Shown here piece after piece: positions 43,213 to 52,529 of a stretch of 64,000 bases of DNA (position 1 is its first letter; every line of letters starts with the position of its first letter). The notes beneath the pieces were generated by a model. That model worked only from the letters and a program-made list of their open reading frames with translations, was not told the origin of the DNA and did not search any database. Source of the DNA: DYJE01 sp964637565 (GTDB lineage Bacteria > Desulfobacterota > Desulfobacteria > Desulfobacterales > Desulfolunaceae); assembly GCA_964637565.1 (NCBI GenBank), contig CAZWTY010000005.1, positions 1-64,000 on the forward strand, read 5' to 3'. The position numbers and the translations under genes were made by a program.

Positions 43213-44421
43213 ATGCAGTTACCCGATTTTTTTGAATTCATGTGCCCTGTGAAAACCGGTTCGGGCAATCAGGCCCTGGAGCACCTTCCTTCGGATCTGG
43301 CGGCCCTGGACGCCAGGAAACCTCTGATCCTGACCGAAAAAAAGAACAGGGAAAAGGGGCTGGTCGACCATCTGGTCCAGGCGTTCAAAACCTGGAACAT
43401 CACCCTGGGGGTTTACGACGGTATCGATGAAACGGCAAACCTTGGAACGATCAAGGATCTTTACAGTCTGTACCTGGACCGGGGATTCGACTGCATCATC
43501 GCTCTGGGCAACGGCCAGGTGATGAACGTGGCCAAGATTCTGAACATCGCCGTTTCCGGTAAACCCGAAGACCTGATCGCCATCCGGGAGGGACAGACCC
43601 TTCGTGGACCCCTGAAACCCCTGGTCTACATCCCCGTGGTTTCGGGGAACTGCACGGAAACGTCCGGCGACGCCTGTCTTGAGGATCTCTGTGTGTCTTC
43701 CATGCACCTGATGCCCGATATCGTGACCATCGACCCCCGGATGCTGGTCGACGAAGACCCTGAAAAGGTGGTGAACACGGCCCTATCGGCCCTGACCTAC
43801 GGCATCGAAGCTTACCTTGACCCGAAAGCGAACCCCTTTACCCTCTCCTACGCCCAGCTGACCGTGGATTTTATCATGAACAACCTGATGGATTTCATCC
43901 GTGAATCCATGGTTCCCAAAGGAAAGATCAAAAACCTGATCTGGGAGTTCAAGGCGAAGAAAGAGAGAAAGGCCCTTGTCAACGCCGCAGCCATGGCCGG
44001 TTATGTATACGCCAACACGGCCAGGGGCCTGGCCTCAACCCTGGGTTTCCAGGTGGCTGAAACATGCGGTATCCCCCAGGGTCTCGCCATGGGGCTTCTG
44101 CTCCCCTTTGCCATGGAGGTGGCCACAAAACATGAAGGTCGTAATCTTGGCCAGATCATGCTCCCCATGGCCGGTATCGAGGTTTTTTGCTGCACGCCTG
44201 AAGGACAACGGGCCGATTACGTGGTGAACAGGATTCGCTGCGCCCAGAACGAGCTGTTCAGTCTGACCTCCGGACGCGTTCCAAGAACCCTCGAGGATGT
44301 GAGGATGTCAGGAAAAACCATGGAAGATATCGCGGAAAAAACCAGCGCCCGTGGGTTTGACAAAACCCTCTGCCTAAAGGTTCTCGAACACGCGTTTGAA
44401 GGAAAACCGGTGACCCGCTGA
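43213..44421 (+). CDS. Fe-ADH-like protein lacking metal and NAD motifs (probable pseudoenzyme)
   Basis: 402 residues, clearly homologous to its neighbour at 44456 along its whole length (same MQLPDFFEF / MLLPDYYEYCC start and EAY, PLL..F blocks). However, the GGGSxxD nucleotide motif reads GNGQVMN, the Asp-His metal pair DAMTHAVEAY reads SALTYGIEAY, and the later metal histidines of HTIGH and PHG read STLGF and PQG. All four metal ligands are therefore replaced. It is not a broken gene: the frame is intact and a good ribosome site is present. Likely a structural or regulatory partner of the active dehydrogenase. Confidence 0.82.
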   Translation: MQLPDFFEFMCPVKTGSGNQALEHLPSDLAALDARKPLILTEKKNREKGLVDHLVQAFKTWNITLGVYDGIDETANLGTIKDLYSLYLDRGFDCIIALGNGQVMNVAKILNIAVSGKPEDLIAIREGQTLRGPLKPLVYIPVVSGNCTETSGDACLEDLCVSSMHLMPDIVTIDPRMLVDEDPEKVVNTALSALTYGIEAYLDPKANPFTLSYAQLTVDFIMNNLMDFIRESMVPKGKIKNLIWEFKAKKERKALVNAAAMAGYVYANTARGLASTLGFQVAETCGIPQGLAMGLLLPFAMEVATKHEGRNLGQIMLPMAGIEVFCCTPEGQRADYVVNRIRCAQNELFSLTSGRVPRTLEDVRMSGKTMEDIAEKTSARGFDKTLCLKVLEHAFEGKPVTR

Positions 44422-44455
44422 TTCATCCGATTCAGGGCAAAAAAAGGAGACGTTT

Positions 44456-45703
44456 ATGCTTTTACCAGATTACTACGAATACTGCTGCCGGGTGAAAACC
44501 GTGGCGGGTCATGCGGTGCTTGAGAAAATTCCCGAACTGCTGGCGGACATGCATGCCGCAAAACCCATGATCATCACGGACAAGGGCGTGGTTGCCGCCG
44601 GGCTTCTCGACGTGGTCACCGGGGCGATCGGAGACAGTATCTCCATCGGCTCTGTGGAGGACGAGGTTCCGCCCGATTCGGACCTCAAAGTCGTCAACCA
44701 GCTGGCTCGGACATACAAGGCCAAAGGATGCGATTCCATTATCGCCCTGGGCGGCGGGTCCGTGCTCGACACGGCCAAGGGTGTCAATATCATCGTGTCG
44801 GAGAACGCCGACGACCTGATGAAGTTCACCGGGGCCGGAGCGTTGAAACGCAAACTCAAACCCCTGGTGGCCATTCCCACCACCGCCGGGACCGGATCGG
44901 AAGTCACCCTGGTGGCGGTGATCGCCGACCATGAAAAAAACACCAAGATGCTGTTCACCTCTTATTTCCTTCTGCCGGACATCGCCGTGATCGATTCCCG
45001 GATGACCCTGACCCTTCCGGATTTTCTCACATCCATGACGGGCATGGACGCCATGACCCACGCCGTGGAAGCCTACACCTGCATGAGCAAGAACCCGGTG
45101 AGTGACGCCTGCGCCCTGGAGGCCATTCGGCTGATCTCACAGAATCTTCTCCATGTGGTGAAAAACCCGTCGGACAGGGAAGGACGCCTGGCCCTGGCCA
45201 CGGCAGCCACCCTCGCCGGTATGGCTTTTTCCAATTCCATGGTAGGCATGATTCACACCATCGGGCACACGGTGGGCGCCGTCTGCCATGTGCCTCACGG
45301 AACCTGCATGTCCATCCTTCTGCCCTACGGGCTGGAGTACAACATGCACAGGAACGGGGCCTTCACGGGTGAGCTCCTCTACGCCCTGGCCGGTGAAAAG
45401 GTGTTCGCCGAAACGCCGAAAGAACAGAGGCCCACCAAGGCTGTGGAAATGATAAGAAAACTCAACCAGGACCTCTACGAAGCCACGGGCGGCCGTCATG
45501 CCCGCTGTCTCAAGGAAATTGTGGGCCGGGACGGCAAACCCATGGTTCCGTCTTCAAAACTTGAAACCATCGCCAGGCTGGCCCTGGGAGACGGCTCGAT
45601 ATTCTACAATCCCGAGGATCTGGACAAGAACGACATGATGATGGTTCTTACGGCGGCCTATGAAGGGGTGAAGCTTGACCAGAACCTCATCAAGAAAGGC
45701 TGA
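44456..45703 (+). CDS. Iron-containing (type III) alcohol dehydrogenase
   Basis: 415 residues with an intact NAD motif ALGGGSVLDTAKG (near 98), TTAGTGSEVT and all metal ligands: Asp and His of MDAMTHAVEAY (near 198-202), His of MIHTIGH (near 267) and His of VPHG (near 281). It oxidises an alcohol to an aldehyde (or the reverse) with NAD. AAAGGAG precedes the ATG. It lies between its degenerate paralogue and AOR, so alcohol to aldehyde to acid with ferredoxin reduction is the simplest pathway reading. Substrate length unknown. Confidence 0.93.
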   Translation: MLLPDYYEYCCRVKTVAGHAVLEKIPELLADMHAAKPMIITDKGVVAAGLLDVVTGAIGDSISIGSVEDEVPPDSDLKVVNQLARTYKAKGCDSIIALGGGSVLDTAKGVNIIVSENADDLMKFTGAGALKRKLKPLVAIPTTAGTGSEVTLVAVIADHEKNTKMLFTSYFLLPDIAVIDSRMTLTLPDFLTSMTGMDAMTHAVEAYTCMSKNPVSDACALEAIRLISQNLLHVVKNPSDREGRLALATAATLAGMAFSNSMVGMIHTIGHTVGAVCHVPHGTCMSILLPYGLEYNMHRNGAFTGELLYALAGEKVFAETPKEQRPTKAVEMIRKLNQDLYEATGGRHARCLKEIVGRDGKPMVPSSKLETIARLALGDGSIFYNPEDLDKNDMMMVLTAAYEGVKLDQNLIKKG

Positions 45704-45748
45704 TTATAAGGGCGAGGATCTGATAACGATCAAATCACGGGGGCTTTC

Positions 45749-47713
45749 ATGACGAGAAAAGGATACATGGGCAAAATTTTGATGGTCGACCTTTCCAAGG
45801 GAACCATCGATGAAGAAACACTGCCTGACGCGATTTATGAAAAATACCTGGGGGGAATGGGCCTTGGCGCCTATATCCTCTACAACAGGATTCCCAAGGG
45901 AGCCGATCCCCTGGGGCCGGACAACATGCTGGGCTTCCTTCCCGGTCTTCTGACAGGAACGGGCAGCCTCTTTACCGGACGGTGGATGGTGGTGGGGAAA
46001 TCCCCACTCACCGGAACCTGGGGAGACGCCAACTGCGGGGGGACTTTTTCTCCTGAAATCAAACGCTGCGGCTACGACGGGATTTTCGTGAAAGGCATCA
46101 GCGAAAAACCCGTGTACCTCTACGTGGACGATCGGGTGAAAGAACTGAGAGACGCCTCGGAAGTCTGGGGCATGGATGCCGTGGAAACCGAGGAGTACCT
46201 TGAAAAGAACGCCAAGAAAACAGGGAAAAAACCCAAGGTGGCCTGCATCGGCCCCTCAGGCGAACAGGTATCCCTGATCTCGGGAATTTCCACCAACAAG
46301 GGACGCATGGCGGCCCGGTCAGGTCTGGGTGCGGTGATGGGTTCCAAACGGCTCAAGGCCATCGTCCTTTCAGGCAACAAGCGCATCGAAGCCCACAACA
46401 AAGAGCGGATGAAGGAACTGAGCAAAATCTGTGATTTCTGGGCCAAGATTCAGCCCCCCTTTGTCAACGGGCCCATGACGGCCTTCGTGGGGGCCCTGAT
46501 GCGGATTCTGCCCACGGTGCTCACACAGGACGGCCTCCTGTACAAAATTCTCCTCAAGAAATGGGGAACGGTCGCCATGAACCAGATGTCCCCTGAAATG
46601 GGTGACGCGCCCATCAAGAACTGGAAAGGCAGTTCCAAGGACTGGGGTATCCGGCGCAGCTACTCGTCCAACCCCGACGTGTTCACGAAATGTGAAACCG
46701 TGAAGTTTCACTGCTATTCCTGTCCCGTGGGCTGCGGCGGGATCTGCACCATGGACGGCAAGTACAGCCACACCCACAAGCCTGAATATGAGACGGTGCT
46801 GTCCCTGGGTGGACTTTGCATGAACCAGGATGTGAACGCGATTTTCTACCTGAACGAGCTGTTGAACCGGGCCGGCATGGACACGATTTCCGCAGGCCAC
46901 GCCGTGGCATTCGCCATCGAGTGTTTTGAAGAGGGTCTCATCACCACGGCCGACACCGATGGTCTGGAACTGACCTGGGGCAATTCGGACGCCATTGTGA
47001 AGCTCATCGAAAAAATGGTGAAAAGGGAAGGCTTCGGCCATGTGCTGGCCGACGGGGTGAAACAGGCGGTGGTCCGCATCGGCAGGGGAACGGATGTTTT
47101 CGCCGTTCATGCCGGAGGCCAGGAACCGGCCATGCACGATTCCAGGAACGATCCCGGATTCGCCCTCCACTACAGCGTGGAGCCCACGCCGGGACGGCAC
47201 ACCATCGGCTCCCACCTTTACTACGAGATGTTCCAGCTCTGGAAAGTGGTGAAGGGAATTCCCAAGATTCCGCCGATGTACCTCAAGGGCAGCAAGTACA
47301 AGAACAGTGAAAAGCAGGCGAAAATCGGGGCCGCCAACAGCCGGTTCATGACCCTGGTGAACGTTTCCGGGGCCTGCATGTTCGGGGCCTTTATCGGCGC
47401 GAAACGCTTCCGGCTGTTCGACTGGATGAACGCGGCCACGGGCTGGCATCTCACGCCAAACCAGTACATGGATCTGGCCGGAGACATCCAGACCCTGAAG
47501 CAGGCGTTCAACGTGAAGCACGGCATCGAACCCATGGACATGAAGATCAGCGACAGGGCCCTGGGACGTCCGGTTCAGCACGAGGGGGCCAACAAAGGCA
47601 GGACCATCGAGATCGAAGAGATGATGGCCCATTACTGGGAAGAGTTCGGCTGGGACCAGGCCACGGGCAAGCCCAGGCGTGAAACCCTGGAACGTCTCGG
47701 CGTCAGCGCGTAA
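45749..47713 (+). CDS. aor: Aldehyde:ferredoxin oxidoreductase (tungstopterin)
   Basis: 654 residues. It oxidises aldehydes to carboxylates with ferredoxin, or reduces acids. AOR marks are the N-terminal GKILMVDLSKGTIDEETLPD, SPLTGTWGDANCGG (pterin binding), the [4Fe-4S] ligands CYSCPVGC (near 327-334) with a distant Cys in NVSGACMFGAF near 545, and GGQEPAMHDSR. Slightly longer than the 605-residue Pyrococcus enzyme. The ferredoxin gene begins 10 nt after its stop. Tungsten or molybdenum choice cannot be read from sequence. Confidence 0.94.
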   Translation: MTRKGYMGKILMVDLSKGTIDEETLPDAIYEKYLGGMGLGAYILYNRIPKGADPLGPDNMLGFLPGLLTGTGSLFTGRWMVVGKSPLTGTWGDANCGGTFSPEIKRCGYDGIFVKGISEKPVYLYVDDRVKELRDASEVWGMDAVETEEYLEKNAKKTGKKPKVACIGPSGEQVSLISGISTNKGRMAARSGLGAVMGSKRLKAIVLSGNKRIEAHNKERMKELSKICDFWAKIQPPFVNGPMTAFVGALMRILPTVLTQDGLLYKILLKKWGTVAMNQMSPEMGDAPIKNWKGSSKDWGIRRSYSSNPDVFTKCETVKFHCYSCPVGCGGICTMDGKYSHTHKPEYETVLSLGGLCMNQDVNAIFYLNELLNRAGMDTISAGHAVAFAIECFEEGLITTADTDGLELTWGNSDAIVKLIEKMVKREGFGHVLADGVKQAVVRIGRGTDVFAVHAGGQEPAMHDSRNDPGFALHYSVEPTPGRHTIGSHLYYEMFQLWKVVKGIPKIPPMYLKGSKYKNSEKQAKIGAANSRFMTLVNVSGACMFGAFIGAKRFRLFDWMNAATGWHLTPNQYMDLAGDIQTLKQAFNVKHGIEPMDMKISDRALGRPVQHEGANKGRTIEIEEMMAHYWEEFGWDQATGKPRRETLERLGVSA

Positions 47714-47723
47714 AGGAGGACAC

Positions 47724-48161
47724 ATGGCTTATTACATCACAGAAAAATGTATCGGTTGCACCTCCTGCGCCAACCTTTGTCCCACCGGGGCCGTTGCGGG
47801 AGAAAAAAAGAAGCGGCACAGCATCGATCAGGACCACTGCATCGAATGCGGGACCTGCGCAAGGATCTGTCCCAAGGACGCCGTGATGGACTCTTTTGGC
47901 CAGGTGATCCGTGGGGAAAAACGCAAATACTGGAAGAAGCCGGAGTTCAACCGGAAAACCTGCTCGGGCTGTGGGATTTGTGTGGACGCCTGTCCGGTGG
48001 GCTGCATCGCCTTTGGCAATCCAGACCCGAAAAACAAGACAGCCTATCCGGAGCTGGTCAGTCTGAACGGCTGCATCAGTTGCGGGTTCTGCGCCGGTGA
48101 ATGTCCGGTGGACGCCATTGTCATGATGCCACCGGCTGAAAAAACCGAAGAAGCCGCCTGA
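47724..48161 (+). CDS. Polyferredoxin with four [4Fe-4S] motifs
   Basis: 145 residues with four CxxCxxCxxxCP motifs: CIGCTSCANLCP, CIECGTCARICP, CSGCGICVDACP and CISCGFCAGECP. That is twice the normal bacterial ferredoxin, so it can act as an electron wire or small electron-transfer subunit for the AOR encoded directly upstream. AAAGGAGG lies 4 nt before the ATG. Cytoplasmic, no signal peptide. Confidence 0.94.
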   Translation: MAYYITEKCIGCTSCANLCPTGAVAGEKKKRHSIDQDHCIECGTCARICPKDAVMDSFGQVIRGEKRKYWKKPEFNRKTCSGCGICVDACPVGCIAFGNPDPKNKTAYPELVSLNGCISCGFCAGECPVDAIVMMPPAEKTEEAA

Positions 48162-48186
48162 ACAGGCGGAAAATTTTACAATTGAG

Positions 48187-48232
48187 AAAACCGGTTTCGT
48201 TTTCCCAGGGGTTGGGACGGAACCGGTTTTTT
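48187..48232. terminator. Shared terminator between convergent genes
   Basis: AAAACCGGTTTCG pairs with CGGAACCGGTTTT around a 20-nt loop, with A-run and T-run flanks. It can serve both the ferredoxin operon and the hybrid kinase. Confidence 0.75.
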
Positions 48233-48235
48233 GTT

Positions 48236-50803
48236 TCAGACATCCCGGGTGGCCGATTCCTGGTCGAGAATGTTCCTGATTTTCGCGGCAAGAGCCTGCA
48301 TGGTGAAAGGCTTCTGGATGAAGTTCAAGCCTTCGTCAAGGACACCGTGGCGGGCGATCACATCGGCGGTGTAACCGGACATGAACAGGCACTTCATGGC
48401 CGGTAACCTGGCGAGAAGCTGGCTTGAAAGCTCCCGTCCGTTCATCTCAGGCATCACCACATCGGTGAGCAGAAGGTGGATTTCCTCTTGTGTTTCCATC
48501 ATGCCAAGGGCCTCTTTGGGGCTTGACGTCGGCATCACCCGGTATCCCAGCTTTTTCAGCATGGCCGTGGTGACGTGGAGGATTTCCGGTTCGTCTTCCA
48601 CCAGAAGGATACGTTCGTTTCCACCGGGGGCCTGTTTGTCGGGGATTTTTTCAACGGCCGCAGGCAGGTCTCCTGTAAACCGGGGAATAAGGATATCGAA
48701 CCTGGACCCTTTGCCCGGTTCGCTCCAGACCTGGATAAACCCGTTGTTCTGCCGGATGATGCCGTAAATGGTGGAAAGCCCGAGGCCTGTTCCCTTGCCC
48801 TTTTCCTTGGTGGTGAAAAAAGGCTCGAAAATGGTTTCAAGGGTCTGGGCATCCATGCCGCACCCGTTGTCACGGATCGACAGAAGGACGAAATCTCCGG
48901 CCACAGAGCCAGGAACAGCATTCCGATCCCCAGGAACCACCGTCCGGTTGGCCGTTTCGATGACCACCTCACCCCTGCTGTTTTCCATGGCGTCCCGGGC
49001 GTTGATGATCAGGTTGGCCAGGATCTGGTCGATCTGCACAGGGTCCATGTTCACATGCCAGAGTCCGTTCGTTGGCCGCCAGATCATGTGGACTCCCTCG
49101 CCGATAAGCCGCCGGATCATTTTGAGCATGGCCTCGATGGTCTCGTTGAGGTTGAGCACTTTGGGCATGATCGGCTGGCGCCGTGCAAAGGCCAGGAGCT
49201 GACGTGTCAGTTCGGACGAACGTCTGACCACATCCTCAATATCGAGAAGATCCTTGTAAACCGGATGCTCGCTGTCCAGCGCGAGTCTGGCCAGTTCCGA
49301 ACGGCCCATGATCACAGACAGCATATTGTTGAAATCATGGGCCACCCCACCCGCCAGCCGTCCGATGGCGTCGATTTTCCGGGACTGGTACAGCTGGCTG
49401 AGGAGTTTCTGTTTTTCCTCCTCGGTCCGTTTCCGCTCGGTGATGTTCCGTGCGATGCCCAGAACACCGATCAGTTTTCCCGTGGGGCTTCTCACAGGAG
49501 TTTTGATGGTTTCCAGGAGTTCCTGATGGCCGTCGCTGGCGTAGGTGACGGTTTCCTCGTTCATGGTGGGTCTGCCCGCTTCGATGGCTTCGAGATCCTT
49601 TTCCCTGAAAAAGTCGGCCAGGTCCCGGTTCACGAAATCGTAATCGGTTTTCCCCACAATCCTGTCTTCCGGACTGCCGAAAAAATGTTCGAACCTGGCG
49701 TTGCAGGCCAGATAAACCCCCTGGGGGTCCTTGAACCACACCAGGTCGGGAATGGTGTTGAGGAGTGTTTTCAAGTGGGCCCGGCTGTCGGCAAGGTCCT
49801 CTTCGGCTTTTCTTCGTTCTTCGATTTCAACCTGGAGTTCGGCTGTCCTTAACCGGACCATCCGCTTGAGAGTTCTGTTCCACAGCAGAAAACCTCCCAC
49901 GATCAGGATGATGACCGACCCAAGGCCAAGCATCAGATTTCTGAATTCGATCAGGGTGATCCCGGGTTGGGACTGGAGGTGTATCCATTTTTTCAGGATC
50001 TCATCTTTTTCCTCAGGTGTGATGAGTCCCACGGATTTTTCCAGAATGGCGGCCAGTTCCGGCCAGTCGGAACGGACGGCGAATCCCGAGATGTTGGCCG
50101 GTGTGGTTTCACCGGCCACCTTGAGGTTGGTGATGCCCTCGGACTGGATGTAGAAACTGGCCGTGGCCAGATCCCCCACAAAGGCGTCGGTGATGCCGAA
50201 AGACACTTTGCGAAGGGCGGTTTTCAGGTCTTCCGATGCGTCGATCCTTATGTCCGGGTGGTTGTTGCGTATCAGGTCCATGTACCCGTAGCCCGAAACC
50301 ATGGACACCGTCATTCCTTCAAGCTGTCTAAGGGTCAGCTGGCGTTCCGCGTTGTTCCTGACGATGATCACCGACGGGATCACGAGGTATGGGGGAGGGA
50401 ACGTCAGGAAGGTTTCACGCTGGGGTGAACGGACCACCGCGTTCAGGACGTCCACCTCGCGTTTTTTCATTTTTCCGATCACCTCGTCCCAGTTGTGGCA
50501 TCGAACGATGCGGAAGACGATCCCTGTTTTTTCTTCGATGAGCTTCACGTAATCGGCGGCGATGCCTGTGTAGTTGCCTTTTTCGTCAAAAAATTCGATG
50601 GGTTTGAATTCCGGGTCGGGGGCGAGCCGGATCACGGGATGGTCTGTCAGCCACTTGATTTCCTGCAAGGTGAAAAAGGACGGTGAGGAGGGGACGTTGT
50701 GTATCGCACCAAAAGCGGGAAACGAAAGCGGGCCACCCTGAAACAGGACAAGGCCGAGGGTGGCAAATAAAAACGGCAAGGTGGCGTAACGCATTCGTTT
50801 CAT
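48236..50803 (-). CDS. Hybrid sensor histidine kinase with periplasmic SBP domain
   Basis: 855 residues. Signal sequence, then a bacterial extracellular solute-binding (type 3) domain (about 45-275), a membrane helix (about 285-305), a short coiled coil, a PAS domain (about 340-455), HisKA with GGVAHDFNNML, HATPase (GLGLSTIYGI), and a C-terminal receiver with TDVVMPEMNG. Kinases of this type sense amino acids or other small solutes directly. The output regulator is not adjacent. Convergent with the ferredoxin gene; start ATG at 50803, with another possible in-frame ATG at 50794. Confidence 0.92.
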   Translation of the reverse strand: MKRMRYATLPFLFATLGLVLFQGGPLSFPAFGAIHNVPSSPSFFTLQEIKWLTDHPVIRLAPDPEFKPIEFFDEKGNYTGIAADYVKLIEEKTGIVFRIVRCHNWDEVIGKMKKREVDVLNAVVRSPQRETFLTFPPPYLVIPSVIIVRNNAERQLTLRQLEGMTVSMVSGYGYMDLIRNNHPDIRIDASEDLKTALRKVSFGITDAFVGDLATASFYIQSEGITNLKVAGETTPANISGFAVRSDWPELAAILEKSVGLITPEEKDEILKKWIHLQSQPGITLIEFRNLMLGLGSVIILIVGGFLLWNRTLKRMVRLRTAELQVEIEERRKAEEDLADSRAHLKTLLNTIPDLVWFKDPQGVYLACNARFEHFFGSPEDRIVGKTDYDFVNRDLADFFREKDLEAIEAGRPTMNEETVTYASDGHQELLETIKTPVRSPTGKLIGVLGIARNITERKRTEEEKQKLLSQLYQSRKIDAIGRLAGGVAHDFNNMLSVIMGRSELARLALDSEHPVYKDLLDIEDVVRRSSELTRQLLAFARRQPIMPKVLNLNETIEAMLKMIRRLIGEGVHMIWRPTNGLWHVNMDPVQIDQILANLIINARDAMENSRGEVVIETANRTVVPGDRNAVPGSVAGDFVLLSIRDNGCGMDAQTLETIFEPFFTTKEKGKGTGLGLSTIYGIIRQNNGFIQVWSEPGKGSRFDILIPRFTGDLPAAVEKIPDKQAPGGNERILLVEDEPEILHVTTAMLKKLGYRVMPTSSPKEALGMMETQEEIHLLLTDVVMPEMNGRELSSQLLARLPAMKCLFMSGYTADVIARHGVLDEGLNFIQKPFTMQALAAKIRNILDQESATRDV

Positions 50804-50841
50804 GGATGGTTCCGTCGTGTTCTTGAATCAAGGCGTTGTCA

Positions 50842-52422
50842 TCAGTTTTTCTGGCCGTTCCGCAGGTTGTTTCCCCGTCCTGTGGGCCAGGGCAGGGCGT
50901 TCAGGCTGGCCGAGCCCACGTCCCAGATCTGGACACCGCCCAGGCCCCCGCCCAGGGTGTCTTTCAGGCTGACGATGATTTCTATGATCCCGTCCCCGTC
51001 CACATCGGCCAGGGTCGGAGGGCTCATGGAACCCCGTTTGGAAAGGGGAACCCGGTGAAGCTGCTGTCCGGCAGCGTTGAGAACGATCAGGTGCGAGACG
51101 TTATCTGATGTGGAGTAGGTGGTGAAGACAATTTCACTGGTCCCGTCGTCGTTCAGGTCCCCGATCACCGCCCCCGATGCCCCGATGAAACTGCCGCCGG
51201 CCCTGTCAAAGGTGTAGGACCAGAGAACCGTGCCCCCAGGAGAAAAACAGCGCAGCCGTCCGTCGTAGGAGGGGACCACGATTTCAGGACGGGAATCTCC
51301 GGCCAGCTGGCCCAGGGCAGGGGCCGGAGCCACCTGGACGATGTTGTTTTCGTAGGTTGTGAAAAGGGGGGCCTCGGAGCAGATCGGTGTTTCAAATCCA
51401 GGGACCCTGGACAGGTCCTCGTTGAGAACCCACAGGCAGTTGCCCAGGATTTTGTACTCTCCGGCCCGCTCATGGTCGGAGTACACAATGACTTCGTTTT
51501 TGCCGTCCGAGTCCAGGTCCGCGAAAACAGGAGGCGAATCGGTGAACTCGTCACGGTGGTTCATGTCGGCGCCCCAGCCCTGGATGGCCAGGTCAAGGTC
51601 GTGGAACATGGGGATGTTGTTCACGAAATCACCGCTGAACATGGAATGGGCCGGAAGGGGACTGCCGTCGCCGTTCATGAATCCGATATTGGCACAGTCG
51701 TAGGTGCTGACCACTTCGGGGAAGCTGTCGCCATCCAGGTCGGCGGCCCCGATGTTCTGGTTGTAACCACCGTAGGAACTGCAATCGGGGCAGTCGCCGG
51801 CGTCGACCTGGGGCCAGCCGTTGACGGCTGTTCCGTTGATGTGCCAGGCCATGGTGACCGGAGCCGCACTTGTTTTCTGGGCCAGGATTTCGATGGCGTT
51901 GTCCTTGTCCAGATCCACGGCGGCGATGGACCGGATTTCACCGGAGCCCACGGGAAAGGATTTGGGCCAGCCCGTTTTCAGACTTCCGTTGTGCTCGTAA
52001 ACCGCCACCTTGTTGCTGTAGGCGATGGCGATTTCGCCGAAACCGTCATGGTCCAGGTCTCCCACCACCGGGGCGGCGTACTGACGGTCGCTGCCGTGAA
52101 CGATGGTGGGGCCTCCGGGTTCGCCCACGGCGGCGCTCCAGATTTTTTCTCCGGCGGCATTCCAGACATAGAGCACACTGTGCCTTCCGGCGATGATCTC
52201 CACGCTTCCGTCGTCATCGAGGTCAAAGACTGCGGGCGAACCGAACCAGTTTTCGTCCCAGCTGGCCGGAAGGGTCTGTCTCAGGGAGGGGGTGGCCACG
52301 GTGGATGGAATGGACACAGGGTCGGGGTCACCGCCAGACCCGCCGGAAGACGAACAGCCGACGCATGAAAGCAGCATCAGGAGTAAAAAGGCGGCAAAAC
52401 GAGACAGGTCAGGTCTTTTCAT
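50842..52422 (-). CDS. FG-GAP/VCBS beta-propeller lipoprotein
   Basis: 526 residues. A lipoprotein signal peptide (FAAFLLLMLLSCVGC, lipobox ending in Cys) and a Ser/Gly linker are followed by about seven FG-GAP/VCBS repeats with Ca-binding D-x-D-x-D-G loops (DLDDDGSVEI, DLDHDGFGEI, DLDSDGKNEV, DVDGDGIIEI). An extracellular calcium-stabilised propeller is expected. Function unknown; such proteins often bind surface polymers. The start 52422 fits the signal peptide and has GAGG upstream. It lies 38 nt before the hybrid kinase start on the same strand. Confidence 0.88.
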   Translation of the reverse strand: MKRPDLSRFAAFLLLMLLSCVGCSSSGGSGGDPDPVSIPSTVATPSLRQTLPASWDENWFGSPAVFDLDDDGSVEIIAGRHSVLYVWNAAGEKIWSAAVGEPGGPTIVHGSDRQYAAPVVGDLDHDGFGEIAIAYSNKVAVYEHNGSLKTGWPKSFPVGSGEIRSIAAVDLDKDNAIEILAQKTSAAPVTMAWHINGTAVNGWPQVDAGDCPDCSSYGGYNQNIGAADLDGDSFPEVVSTYDCANIGFMNGDGSPLPAHSMFSGDFVNNIPMFHDLDLAIQGWGADMNHRDEFTDSPPVFADLDSDGKNEVIVYSDHERAGEYKILGNCLWVLNEDLSRVPGFETPICSEAPLFTTYENNIVQVAPAPALGQLAGDSRPEIVVPSYDGRLRCFSPGGTVLWSYTFDRAGGSFIGASGAVIGDLNDDGTSEIVFTTYSTSDNVSHLIVLNAAGQQLHRVPLSKRGSMSPPTLADVDGDGIIEIIVSLKDTLGGGLGGVQIWDVGSASLNALPWPTGRGNNLRNGQKN

Positions 52423-52529
52423 GGTGTACCTCGTCAGTTGAAAAAACAGGGTGATGTCAGGGATGATCGGCAACAGGTCGTCTGGCTGTGTCCGTCAGAC
52501 TACCGTGGTCCAGTGGCTCTTGTCAAGAT

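Noticed and set aside
43213..44421. First Fe-ADH as an ordinary active dehydrogenase
   Set aside because: None of the four metal ligands nor the GGGS motif is kept, although homology to the neighbouring enzyme is clear.
46370..47725. 451-codon open frame opposite AOR
   Set aside because: Same reason: AOR motifs are on the plus strand and the antisense product is low-complexity His/Gly/Val-rich text.
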